The notes under the pieces are model-generated. The model was not told where the DNA came from and did no database searches. It was given only the letters and a program-made list of their open reading frames with translations. A program made the position numbers and the translations under genes. Below are positions 7,506 to 14,302 of a stretch of 37,463 nucleotides of DNA, one piece after another. This DNA comes from an uncultured Alphaproteobacteria bacterium (lineage in GTDB: Bacteria; Pseudomonadota; Alphaproteobacteria; RF32; CAG-239). The stretch lies in assembly GCA_944392315.1 (NCBI GenBank), contig CALXWH010000014.1, positions 1 through 37,463 on the forward strand, written 5' to 3'. The stretch's first letter is position 1. Every line of letters begins with the position of its first letter.

Positions 7506-8417
7506 CTACATACGATATGTGGCTTCATTGCCATATTCATCGTAGAAGCGAATAAGCGCACTTCCGTTTCCGGTGGATACTTCAATAGATGTATAACCGG
7601 AACGGTATACCGCTGTTTGATAGCGGTATAAATCCAGATACGATACACTGGCACCAATTTGGATTTTTAAGGTGCTGTTGTATCTCGTCAACGTCATGTT
7701 ACCGATATCTAGTCTGGTCGGCGCGTCTAAGGCTCCCCAGATATAATATCCTAACAGACTGTCAAAGAACCGATTATGATACAGTCTATGACAAATAAAT
7801 CTGTTATGATATCCGCCCCATGTGTACCAATACCAATTATCAAATAAGCAATGATAATGATGATGCAGGTAGCTATGGTGGTGATAGAATATCGGTCGCC
7901 ACGGACGATGCGGCGGCGGAGGCGGCGGCAACCGGTGACGCGGCGCTGGTCCTACACGACGACTTGGAGCCGGAGCATGGCGTGATACTGCGCCACTACG
8001 TTTTTCTCCTCTTCTCACATCTCGCTGAGCTATGCCAGAGCGTGTTGAATTTGGAGCTTTGTCTACACGTTCATAACGCCAACCGTTTGAACTTCTCACA
8101 TTGTTTCTGCTTGTTGAGGCAGGACGTGATACGTTTGTACGATTATTCATCCTTACACCACTTACGTTTTCTCGGCGCTGCGGCGTACTTCTTCTCACAC
8201 TGCTGCGATTGGTCGTTGCAGGGCGCGTTGTTCGTGTTGTCGTACGAGGCGATGTTGCGTATGTTCTGGTTCTCGGCGGTGTGCTACGGCGTACCGCTGA
8301 CGAGCGACGTTCCACTCTCGTATTTGAGCGCCCTCCTCCTCTTTCTCTCTGCGCGTAAACTTGAACTGCAGAAAGAATCATAACCAAAATAGTTATGATA
8401 AAAATTTTTTGCTTCAT
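7506..8417 (-). CDS. Secreted Arg/Ser/Thr-rich protein with Pro/His tract
   Basis: This 303-residue exported protein is of unknown function. Residues 1-22 are a signal peptide (cut after VYA). Residues ~23-165 are extremely rich in Arg, Ser, Thr and Pro and probably disordered. A run of prolines and then His/Tyr/Trp-rich sequence follows (HHHHSYLHHHYH type, ~166-215). The C-terminal ~90 residues (from about DIGNMTLTRY) look folded, with alternating strands ending in IRFYDEYGNEATYRM. The Arg-rich part is encoded by CGN codons and makes a GC-rich island in otherwise AT-rich DNA. The open frame in the opposite direction at 7820-8383 is a shadow of this composition. Strong basic charge suggests binding to an anionic surface (LPS, nucleic acid), and the His cluster suggests metal; both are guesses. 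Confidence 0.8.
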   Translation of the reverse strand: MKQKIFIITILVMILSAVQVYAQRERGGGRSNTRVERRSSAVRRSTPPRTRTYATSPRTTTRTTRPATTNRSSVRRSTPQRRENVSGVRMNNRTNVSRPASTSRNNVRSSNGWRYERVDKAPNSTRSGIAQRDVRRGEKRSGAVSRHAPAPSRRVGPAPRHRLPPPPPPHRPWRPIFYHHHSYLHHHYHCLFDNWYWYTWGGYHNRFICHRLYHNRFFDSLLGYYIWGALDAPTRLDIGNMTLTRYNSTLKIQIGASVSYLDLYRYQTAVYRSGYTSIEVSTGNGSALIRFYDEYGNEATYRM

Positions 8418-8487
8418 ATATATATGTGTTTAATAGTTTTCTGTTTTTAACCTAACACATATTTTCGTCAGAGTCCAGACTTTTTTG

Positions 8488-9222
8488 TCAAACCAAAATA
8501 TTCAGCAATAAATCTCTCCACTTTGTTACTCCTGCCTGCATATCATCAAACTCGGTATCTTTTATTTCTATCACAGCATTTTCCAGCCCGATATCTTCAC
8601 CACATATTGCTGCGGCGCCGGTATTGTATTGGCGCATATCGTACGGAACATTGGCATCCACTTTTAAATTATCTTTACTTTGTAAACCCTTTAACAATTT
8701 TTCAGTCAACTTATTGGGGGTTACATATAAAATTCCTGCGTTCCACGGACGATAGGTGCCACCGCGTAACTGCGGCGTAAAGCCATGAATTGAGAAAATC
8801 TGTGGCGTTATACCTTTGTTTTGTAACTCGGCTATCTTATTTTTTATGGCTTGATAATATGGACGATGAAAGTTTTCTATCCGATATTTTCTCTCTTTAT
8901 CGCTCAAGTTCTGATTGCCGGGAATAAGAATTTTATCACTTTCATCTACAATCAAACTATCTTCATTTTCACGGCGATTGTAGTCTATAAACAGTCTTGA
9001 ATAACCGGCGATAAACGTTGTGCAGCCTAACTTTTGCGCTAAGGCCTCGGTCAGCTCCTTGCAGCCCTTATCTCTGGCTATATGCGTATTTAATTTGTCT
9101 TCTGACAAACCTAAATTGTGGTATGCCTCAGGTATTTTTGATGAAGCATGTTCACAGGTTAATATCAAACCCTCACAACTGTTCGGATTGATAACATCAA
9201 ATACTTTATCTTGCTCTTGCAT
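8488..9222 (-). CDS. N-formylglutamate amidohydrolase family protein
   Basis: This 244-residue protein of the FGase family (PF05013 type) belongs to zinc hydrolases that cut an amide or formamide from a glutamate-like substrate. Seen in sequence: the opening LTCEHASSKIP (metal and substrate binding in the family), HIARDKG, GYSRLFIDYNRREN, the central IHGFTP and late IEIKDTEF (an IEI(R/K)-type end block). No signal peptide is present, so it is cytoplasmic. The start at 9222 lies 17 bases inside the amidoligase-like gene upstream, so the two are almost certainly translated together. There are no histidine-degradation genes nearby, so the classical HutG-type role is not supported. A role in opening a bond made by the partner enzyme is more attractive (inference). 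Confidence 0.85.
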   Translation of the reverse strand: MQEQDKVFDVINPNSCEGLILTCEHASSKIPEAYHNLGLSEDKLNTHIARDKGCKELTEALAQKLGCTTFIAGYSRLFIDYNRRENEDSLIVDESDKILIPGNQNLSDKERKYRIENFHRPYYQAIKNKIAELQNKGITPQIFSIHGFTPQLRGGTYRPWNAGILYVTPNKLTEKLLKGLQSKDNLKVDANVPYDMRQYNTGAAAICGEDIGLENAVIEIKDTEFDDMQAGVTKWRDLLLNILV

Positions 9223-10927
9223 CTCTTACCCTCTTTAAGAACCAACTGTTATAGTACCCAAATTTTCCGGTTGCATTGATTGCATCCGCTACATGACGCG
9301 CATAAACATTTTCTTCATAAATCGTATGGGCGTCAACTGTTTTTTCCGGACGATATTGATCATAGGGCTTTTGATAGTAGTAACTCAATTTGCCTAATAC
9401 CGTCTTATTATCTTCTGCCAGATTTTGCATCCAATTAAATTTATTGGCTAACGGACGATTGATGTGTGTCCCTTCGTTATTAACCGCACTGTTCACGAAG
9501 TCCCGATTAAACTGTAAAAATGCTTCTACATATCTGGAGTTAAAATTGGCATTCATATAGCGAAACTCTATGGTTTTTGACGGCATTATGTTTAAGGTTT
9601 TATATTTATGACCGAATCCGACCATCTCTCTTAATTCGGTTAAATCATCGCACATATCCGCCATTACACACAAAAACGGATAATCTCTCTTGCCGTTTGA
9701 ACTCAAATTGCGGCTGATATAAGTCGCATATAACAAATTATTGTTCCGGCGTTCCGGCGCAGCAAAGTTCCCTACTATCATATCTTCATGCTGCATCATG
9801 CGCTTTACCAATCTTTTATATGTATTTAAATCAAAACCTTCTGCTGATACGTGTTGATGTAGCGAACAATGCACATTAGCATGACCTTTATCAAAAGAAT
9901 CCATTATGCGCAGACATTCCTTTTCATCTTGCTTAGACTTCATAATCCGCGAGGCATACTCTACCGGTGCTAATCCTTTCATCGCGGCTAAGCTCTCATC
10001 GCGTTCAATCACGCCGGCAGCCTCATTATCCGTATAAACTTCCGGATTTTTGTTGCTTGTATAGACTTTTTTCCAACCGTGTTTTTGTTTTAAATATTCA
10101 ATTAGCTCAGCATAATTGCCATATTCTTCCGGAACATAAAATTCTAACTCAAACCCGTTCGGACGATATTTTCCATAACTCATACCTGACAGTGTTTCTA
10201 CTTGAAATTTTTCTACAAAATCATTGTACTGTCCGGTTTTATATTCTTCACTCATTTGGTTACGCAGTGCAACGAATCGTCTGGTAGATTGCTTTCTGTA
10301 TGCATAATTATAGCGAGCATTATAACGATAATCTTTGGCGATATTGGTGCGCAAATAATTATCGGTGACATAGCGTGTTTTTTCAGCAACTTTGTCGTTA
10401 TTAAACGAATTATAGTGCTCGGAGATTTTGTTTAAGATATCAACGGAAATGGCTAGGCCATGCATATGGGAATATGGATAGTTCGGTTTATATGTCCAGT
10501 TACCAAATTCGGCAACATAATCGTGTTCTGACATAAAGCTATAGGCAAATTGCCGAAATTCAAAACTAAATGTTTCTATTTTATCTATAATTTTAGATAA
10601 CTCTGCGTCTTTGTTCGGAATGCCGGATTTGACGGAACAAAACTTTTCGCAGTCAATATTATACGTATTTACGCTGTCTGTATATTCTTTTACAAAATTA
10701 TCAAAATATTCACTCGTGTTTTCCGGATAGCGGCGATTAAAATATTCTGCCAATTCCGCGAAAGGTTCTATCATGGCGTCTATGTGCCAATCGTAATAAA
10801 ACTGTTTAAAACTCTTGCGCCCTGTGGTTTCAAAATAATCTGCAAATGCTTTTTCTGCAACGACTGCTGTTTCCGGTTCTTTTGGGGAACTCGGTGTATT
10901 CTCTTGTTCTTTTGAATTATTTGACAT
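9206..10927 (-). CDS. Amidoligase-like enzyme (glutamine-synthetase-fold COOH-NH2 ligase)
   Basis: About 573 residues. The C-terminal half carries the pattern of the putative amidoligase family related to glutamine synthetase: GFELEF (258-263), a D-E-S-L acidic turn (310-313) followed by PVEY (Glu323), the metal-type histidine cluster NVHCSLHQHV (His353, 357, 359), PERRNN (391-396) and TIEFR (452-456). The family is expected to join a carboxylate to an amine with ATP. The N-terminal ~245 residues are helical, rich in Tyr, Phe and Arg, and not recognised; this extension makes the protein longer than most relatives. ATG at 10927 follows GAGGA at a good distance; an ATG 12 bases further upstream has no such site. 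The FGase gene overlaps its end by 17 bases. The family call rests on motif order; product and substrate are unknown. Confidence 0.65.
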   Translation of the reverse strand: MSNNSKEQENTPSSPKEPETAVVAEKAFADYFETTGRKSFKQFYYDWHIDAMIEPFAELAEYFNRRYPENTSEYFDNFVKEYTDSVNTYNIDCEKFCSVKSGIPNKDAELSKIIDKIETFSFEFRQFAYSFMSEHDYVAEFGNWTYKPNYPYSHMHGLAISVDILNKISEHYNSFNNDKVAEKTRYVTDNYLRTNIAKDYRYNARYNYAYRKQSTRRFVALRNQMSEEYKTGQYNDFVEKFQVETLSGMSYGKYRPNGFELEFYVPEEYGNYAELIEYLKQKHGWKKVYTSNKNPEVYTDNEAAGVIERDESLAAMKGLAPVEYASRIMKSKQDEKECLRIMDSFDKGHANVHCSLHQHVSAEGFDLNTYKRLVKRMMQHEDMIVGNFAAPERRNNNLLYATYISRNLSSNGKRDYPFLCVMADMCDDLTELREMVGFGHKYKTLNIMPSKTIEFRYMNANFNSRYVEAFLQFNRDFVNSAVNNEGTHINRPLANKFNWMQNLAEDNKTVLGKLSYYYQKPYDQYRPEKTVDAHTIYEENVYARHVADAINATGKFGYYNSWFLKRVRDARAR

Positions 10928-10994
10928 TTTATTCCTCATCTTATGATTTTTACTAACTATTCCCTATTGATATCTTAAAGCCCTCTTATATATC

Positions 10995-11038
10995 CTCTAA
11001 GTGTCCGGGCTTTAAGCTTTAGCAAAAAGCACTTAGAG
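10995..11038. repeat. Inverted repeat upstream of a 31-codon ORF
   Basis: CTCTAAGTG (10995-11003) and CACTTAGAG (11030-11038) are perfect complements around a 26-base loop. It lies between the divergent amidoligase gene and the small ORF at 11067, ending 12 bases before the AGGAG of that ORF. It could be an RNA leader structure or an operator. There is no T-run, so it is not a terminator. Confidence 0.45.
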
Positions 11039-11066
11039 CAAGTGGCTAATAAGGAGAGCAATCATA

Positions 11067-11162
11067 ATGAGGGGAAGAATTCGCAACAAAGAAGATGCTT
11101 GTAAACGCAATACGCTTAAAGCTCCTTCTAATTTAATCTTGTTGCTTATGGCTGTCATCTAA
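11067..11162 (+). CDS. Candidate 31-residue small protein
   Basis: This short open frame begins MRGRIRNKEDACKRN and ends in a hydrophobic stretch NLILLLMAVI. A basic start followed by a short hydrophobic end suggests a tiny membrane-associated peptide or a leader peptide. AAGGAG lies about 10 bases upstream, and the inverted repeat at 10995-11038 precedes it. No homologue is recognised. Real translation is uncertain. Confidence 0.35.
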   Translation: MRGRIRNKEDACKRNTLKAPSNLILLLMAVI

Positions 11163-11350
11163 TAAGCCTTTTCTTCCTATATTCAAACTAACTGATAGTT
11201 TAGAAAAAAATATTTCGTCTGTCAATACTTTATTTTACCTGTTGAAAATTTTTTTTACATTTGACTTAGCTTATTTATCTTTGGAGATGCTTTTAGATTT
11301 TGATATTTTTGTGCTCAATAAAAAAATATGCAAAAATTAAAATTAAATGA
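11163..11350. other. AT-rich spacer before the tRNA promoter
   Basis: It contains no open frame with a ribosome binding site and no clear terminator. It separates the small ORF from the tRNA promoter. Confidence 0.4.
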
Positions 11351-11379
11351 TTGACAATCTAAAAAGCCTCGTATATAAA
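11351..11379 (+). promoter_or_regulatory. Sigma-70 type promoter of tRNA-Thr
   Basis: TTGACA (11351-11356), a 17-base spacer and TATAAA (11374-11379) sit 16 bases before the tRNA. Consensus -35, ideal spacing and position make this one of the clearest promoters in the window. Confidence 0.8.
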
Positions 11380-11395
11380 TTCTTTCGTTAACGAT

Positions 11396-11471
11396 GCCGA
11401 CATAGCTCAGTTGGTAGAGCTACTGATTTGTAATCAGTGGGTCCGCGGTTCGAGTCCGTGTGTCGGCACCA
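11396..11471 (+). tRNA. tRNA-Thr (anticodon UGU)
   Basis: A complete cloverleaf of 76 bases includes the encoded CCA. The acceptor stem is GCCGACA / TGTCGGC, the D-arm GCTC / GAGC, the anticodon stem ACTGA / TCAGT with loop TTTGTAA (anticodon TGT at 11429-11431), and the T-arm contains GGTTCGAGTCC. It has its own promoter and terminator. The segment from 11425 to the CCA is repeated at 14199-14245, which makes this gene a likely integration target. Confidence 0.97.
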
Positions 11472-11478
11472 TCATAAA

Positions 11479-11508
11479 AAAGGCCTCCATTGCGGAGGCT
11501 TTTTTTTG
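11479..11508 (+). terminator. Rho-independent terminator of tRNA-Thr
   Basis: GCCTCC / GGAGGC stem, ATTGC loop, followed by T8. The same stem and nearly the same loop recur after the tRNA fragment at 14253-14276. Confidence 0.9.
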
Positions 11509-11555
11509 TTATAAAATCATATATATAAAGAAGCATTCGTATAAAGATTAATGTA

Positions 11556-11666
11556 TTAAACTGTTTGAGAAGCATCTTCATAGATAGTAATTAAATCATA
11601 GCCGGTATGATTACCAATATTCAAAACATCACGAGAGTGGATTTGCAATTTATAAGTAACGGCCAT
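11556..11666 (-). CDS. Candidate 36-residue small protein
   Basis: A short gene on the minus strand encodes MAVTYKLQIHSRDVLNIG and about 18 more residues, ending ASQTV. An AAGGAG Shine-Dalgarno sequence precedes its ATG at a normal distance. The next gene upstream on this strand is the lipoprotein at 11712 (stop 45 bases away), so it may be the second gene of an operon. It has no signal peptide and alternating hydrophobic/polar residues typical of beta strands. No family is recognised. It lies inside the segment bounded by tRNA-Thr copies. Confidence 0.5.
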   Translation of the reverse strand: MAVTYKLQIHSRDVLNIGNHTGYDLITIYEDASQTV

Positions 11667-11711
11667 TAGTGTTCTCCTTAGAAATATTAGTTATTGGGAA
11701 AAATGTTAAAA

Positions 11712-12731
11712 TTAGTGTTTAATATCTATCTCATATACATCAGCATCTTGTTTAATATATATTTTACTTGGATTTTCTCGCTTATCTAGACTGATTGAAA
11801 TCTCTTTAATATCTTTACTATCTTTTATTGTGTAAAAGCGATAACCATTAATTACAGAATATTGGTTACTTAATGAAAAGAATGTTTTTCTTCTTTGTTG
11901 TGCATCTTCAGGTAGTGCTGTCCTTTTATCTCGAATTGAAGGCGTAAATTCGGCATAAGATAATATATTTTTTAATTCATCAACTGTTATATCTTCCCAT
12001 GTTTCTTTGCCAAAATCCCTTCGAAATCTTTCAATCTTATATGGATATGTAAAGCCGTTTAGCTTCAACATTTCTTCTACATTTAACTTAGAAAGATGTA
12101 GAACGTTAGTTACAATCAGATATTTTTTGTTGTTTAAAGCTACGGCATTAAGAGCAACAACATATATATTTTCTTTTCCTTTTTCTTTAGCAATAATAAA
12201 ATCATTTCCTCTAATTCCGGTTTCAATATAGTCATAGCGGCTAGCACAACTTTGAAATATAGTATTATTACAATAACCATAAGCATCATTTGCACATATA
12301 AATATATGATTACTATGTTTACGATGTGTCCTATTTATGCTTAAATAAACATCACGATTGAAGTCATCATATCTACGTGATTGGGGATAGGCGACTATTA
12401 AATTACCTTTTTTTCTGATAGGGGTAATAAAGATACATTTATCTTTTTCGTAACATTGTTTGATACTCTTAAAATAATCTATTTTTTTAGCTGGAATATC
12501 TTTTAAGACAGCTCGACATGAAATATATGCATTCATATCTTTAGGGGCAGGATTATATTTCTCAGCTTCTTTTTCAATACATCTATGTAACTCGTCCATC
12601 GGTAAATCAGCATCGCAATCAACAACTGGACCATATGGATCATCACTATAAGCACCAACAATAGTACTACAAGCAGCCAAGCAAAGCAGACCCAATATTA
12701 AAGTAGTGGCAACGAAATACTTTTTATTCAT
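11712..12731 (-). CDS. Lipoprotein of unknown function
   Basis: A 339-residue protein with a lipoprotein signal: MNKKYF, hydrophobic core, lipobox LAAC with lipidated Cys21. The mature part has several scattered cysteines (including DCDADL, HRCIEK, SCRAV, QCYEKDKC and FICANDAYGYC), so disulfides in the periplasm are likely. The rest is mixed alpha/beta with no family I know. The ATG at 12731 follows GAGG; a GTG two codons upstream is a less likely start. The base composition is more AT-rich than the housekeeping genes of the window, as is that of the peptidase gene at 13359. Both lie in the segment between the two tRNA-Thr copies. Confidence 0.7.
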   Translation of the reverse strand: MNKKYFVATTLILGLLCLAACSTIVGAYSDDPYGPVVDCDADLPMDELHRCIEKEAEKYNPAPKDMNAYISCRAVLKDIPAKKIDYFKSIKQCYEKDKCIFITPIRKKGNLIVAYPQSRRYDDFNRDVYLSINRTHRKHSNHIFICANDAYGYCNNTIFQSCASRYDYIETGIRGNDFIIAKEKGKENIYVVALNAVALNNKKYLIVTNVLHLSKLNVEEMLKLNGFTYPYKIERFRRDFGKETWEDITVDELKNILSYAEFTPSIRDKRTALPEDAQQRRKTFFSLSNQYSVINGYRFYTIKDSKDIKEISISLDKRENPSKIYIKQDADVYEIDIKH

Positions 12732-13358
12732 AAGCACCTCTAAAGGAAAAATTTAAATTAGCACTGTGGAAAGTGTAACTTAAAATTCGCGTGAACTTGT
12801 TTATTGTTTTCTATCAATAATTTGAAATTTATCTCCTGTCTTATTAAAATTTCATTTATAAGAAAACACTTGATTTACACAAAACTCCATTTCTATTAGA
12901 GTTATAGGAGAAACTTAGATGAGCTAAAATCAATGTTGAGTAACCGCTTTGAAACAATAGATTTTGAACAGCAAAATAAGATGTTTTACTTTTCATTACT
13001 GATAAATCACAATTAGAACTATAGAACGAAGCGTTTTTCAAAGACATCACGCAAAATATCAGATTAAGAGAATAAGATAAAAAAATACCCCAGCGTCTAT
13101 ACACAATCTTGAAAAACAAAACTATGCAGGAAAACTCTCTGGGGTTTATGACTTTTGTATACATCAAAATAAATTAAAATTCAATATATATAAATAAACT
13201 TGAATAAACATTTCATACATATATTATTAAAGTAAATTAAATATGTTAGAGCTGATACGTATAGACTTTCAAGATAAACTTTTTGAGTATTGTTCAAAGT
13301 TTGGATAGAGCGAGAAATCTTTTAGGAATCAAATAAAAGAATTGCAAGGGAGACAATT
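12732..13358. other. Long AT-rich intergenic region with one doubtful ORF
   Basis: This 627-base region separates two divergent genes. On the minus strand an open frame (12856 to about 13164) would encode roughly 102 residues rich in Ser, Phe, Leu and Cys. It has no ribosome binding site and its start lies in AT-rich DNA. I rate it as probably not translated. The same stretch has the 7-base inverted repeat ACCCCAG / CTGGGGT around 13087-13146, with a T-run on the minus-strand side, so a structured RNA is an alternative. The last 190 bases are very AT-rich and should hold the peptidase promoter. Confidence 0.4.
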
Positions 13359-14021
13359 ATGACATTATTTTTAGGTGGTGGCGGAGATAAAGCAGACAGT
13401 ATCGCAATTGATTCTGTTTTCTTTGAAGACATAAAAGCCGATGATAAAATATTATATATCCCAATAGCTTGTGATTTCACATCATATAAAAACTGTTTTG
13501 AATGGTTCTGTTCTTTAGCCCAACAATATATTCCTATTCCCTCCTCTAATATTACAATGTTATTAGAAAATAATCCTATTCCAGATTTTAGTTCATATAA
13601 AGCGATATATATAGGAGGCGGAAACACTTACAAACTCTTGAACTATATAGCAACAAATAATCTGAAAGAAAGTTTTGAAAAATTTCTTCAAAATGGGGGA
13701 AAGATTTTTGGCGGAAGTGCTGGCGCAATAATTTTTGGTTCCACTATAGAAACTGTAGTTGAAGAAAAAGAAAATTATCCCGACAACAAATCTCTATGTT
13801 TTTTAAAAGATTTCGCTATTCGATGTCACTATGTAGAGAAAGACAATAACCTTTTTTCAAAATTATCTTCTTCGTTATCTGTTCCAATAATTGCAATTCC
13901 AGAAAATGGTGGAATAATTATTAATCACAATAAAATAGATATAATCGGAGAGCTATATCTTTTTGAAAACGGACAAAAGCATAATATAAATATTTTGAAG
14001 GATATCTATACAAAATTATAG
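13359..14021 (+). CDS. Peptidase S51 (dipeptidase E-like)
   Basis: A 220-residue cytoplasmic serine peptidase of the S51 family (aspartyl dipeptidase E / cyanophycinase relatives), which use a Ser-His-Glu triad. The nucleophile motif is GGSAGA with Ser120; GGGNTY (86-91) is the preceding family block; His157 (RCHYVE) is the likely catalytic His; Glu182 (PENGG) is a candidate for the acid. Dipeptidase E cleaves Asp-X dipeptides; whether this one does is not shown. GGGAG lies upstream at normal spacing. The gene is strongly AT-rich and sits between the tRNA-Thr copies, so it is probably acquired. An alternative is one of the uncharacterised S51 proteins of mobile regions. Confidence 0.85.
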   Translation: MTLFLGGGGDKADSIAIDSVFFEDIKADDKILYIPIACDFTSYKNCFEWFCSLAQQYIPIPSSNITMLLENNPIPDFSSYKAIYIGGGNTYKLLNYIATNNLKESFEKFLQNGGKIFGGSAGAIIFGSTIETVVEEKENYPDNKSLCFLKDFAIRCHYVEKDNNLFSKLSSSLSVPIIAIPENGGIIINHNKIDIIGELYLFENGQKHNINILKDIYTKL

Positions 14022-14198
14022 TATATACCATAATTCCATAGGATATTTTATTCTGGACTTTCACAAAGCAATCCTTTTATACCTACCCTGTAACAGGCTG
14101 GTGGTAGCTTGTTTTAGCGTGGTAGCTCGGCTAAAAAATCGCTAAAATTTTAAGATTAACGCATTGATTTATAAAGATAATATTCTACAAGCGCAGTC
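14022..14198. other. Intergenic region with inverted repeat
   Basis: It contains the inverted repeat TTTTAGCG (14112-14119) / CGCTAAAA (14140-14147), with GGTAGC repeated near 14103 and 14121. No gene is seen. It may be the remains of the element end next to the tRNA fragment. Confidence 0.35.
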
Positions 14199-14245
14199 GA
14201 TTTGTAATCAGTGGGTCCGCGGTTTGAGTCCGTGTGGCGGCACCA
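14199..14245 (+). repeat. tRNA-Thr 3'-half copy (attR-like or tRNA remnant)
   Basis: It matches 45 of 47 bases of 11425-11471 and includes the anticodon loop TTTGTAA, T-arm and CCA. The mismatches change the T-loop C56 to T (GGTTTGAG) and an acceptor base (TGGCGGC instead of TGTCGGC). There is no D-arm or 5' acceptor strand before it, so it cannot make a tRNA. Confidence 0.85.
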
Positions 14246-14252
14246 GTTTCCA

Positions 14253-14276
14253 AGCCTCCTATTGCGGAGGCTTTTT
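14253..14276 (+). terminator. Terminator copy after the tRNA fragment
   Basis: AGCCTCC / GGAGGCT stem, TATTGC loop, then T5. It is nearly the same as the terminator of tRNA-Thr at 11479-11508, supporting duplication of the whole 3' end of the locus. Confidence 0.8.
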
Positions 14277-14302
14277 CTTTCATTCATTCAGATATTTCTT
14301 TT

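Larger units (their letters stand above)
11425..14245. mobile_element. Putative small genomic island in tRNA-Thr
   Basis: The segment is bounded by 47-base direct repeats with two mismatches: the 3' part of tRNA-Thr at 11425-11471 and its copy at 14199-14245. The repeat begins in the anticodon stem-loop, a common crossover site for tyrosine recombinases. It holds a small ORF, a lipoprotein gene, a long AT-rich stretch and an S51 peptidase gene. No integrase is present, so if it was integrated, it was moved by an enzyme elsewhere or has lost its own. The repetition also includes the following terminator, so an alternative is decay of a second, tandem tRNA-Thr gene. Confidence 0.5.

Noticed and set aside
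7820..8383. 187-codon frame opposite the Arg-rich secreted protein
   Set aside because: Antisense shadow of a GC-rich, CGN-codon region; no start signal and no family pattern, whereas the minus-strand frame has a signal peptide and a terminator.
12856..13167. 103-codon minus-strand frame in the island
   Set aside because: No ribosome binding site, starts at TTG, unusual Ser/Cys/Phe content; kept only as a doubtful part of the intergenic entry.
14081..14147. 5' half of a second tRNA-Thr before the fragment at 14199
   Set aside because: GGTAGC-like motifs occur but no acceptor strand or D-arm can be folded with the fragment.
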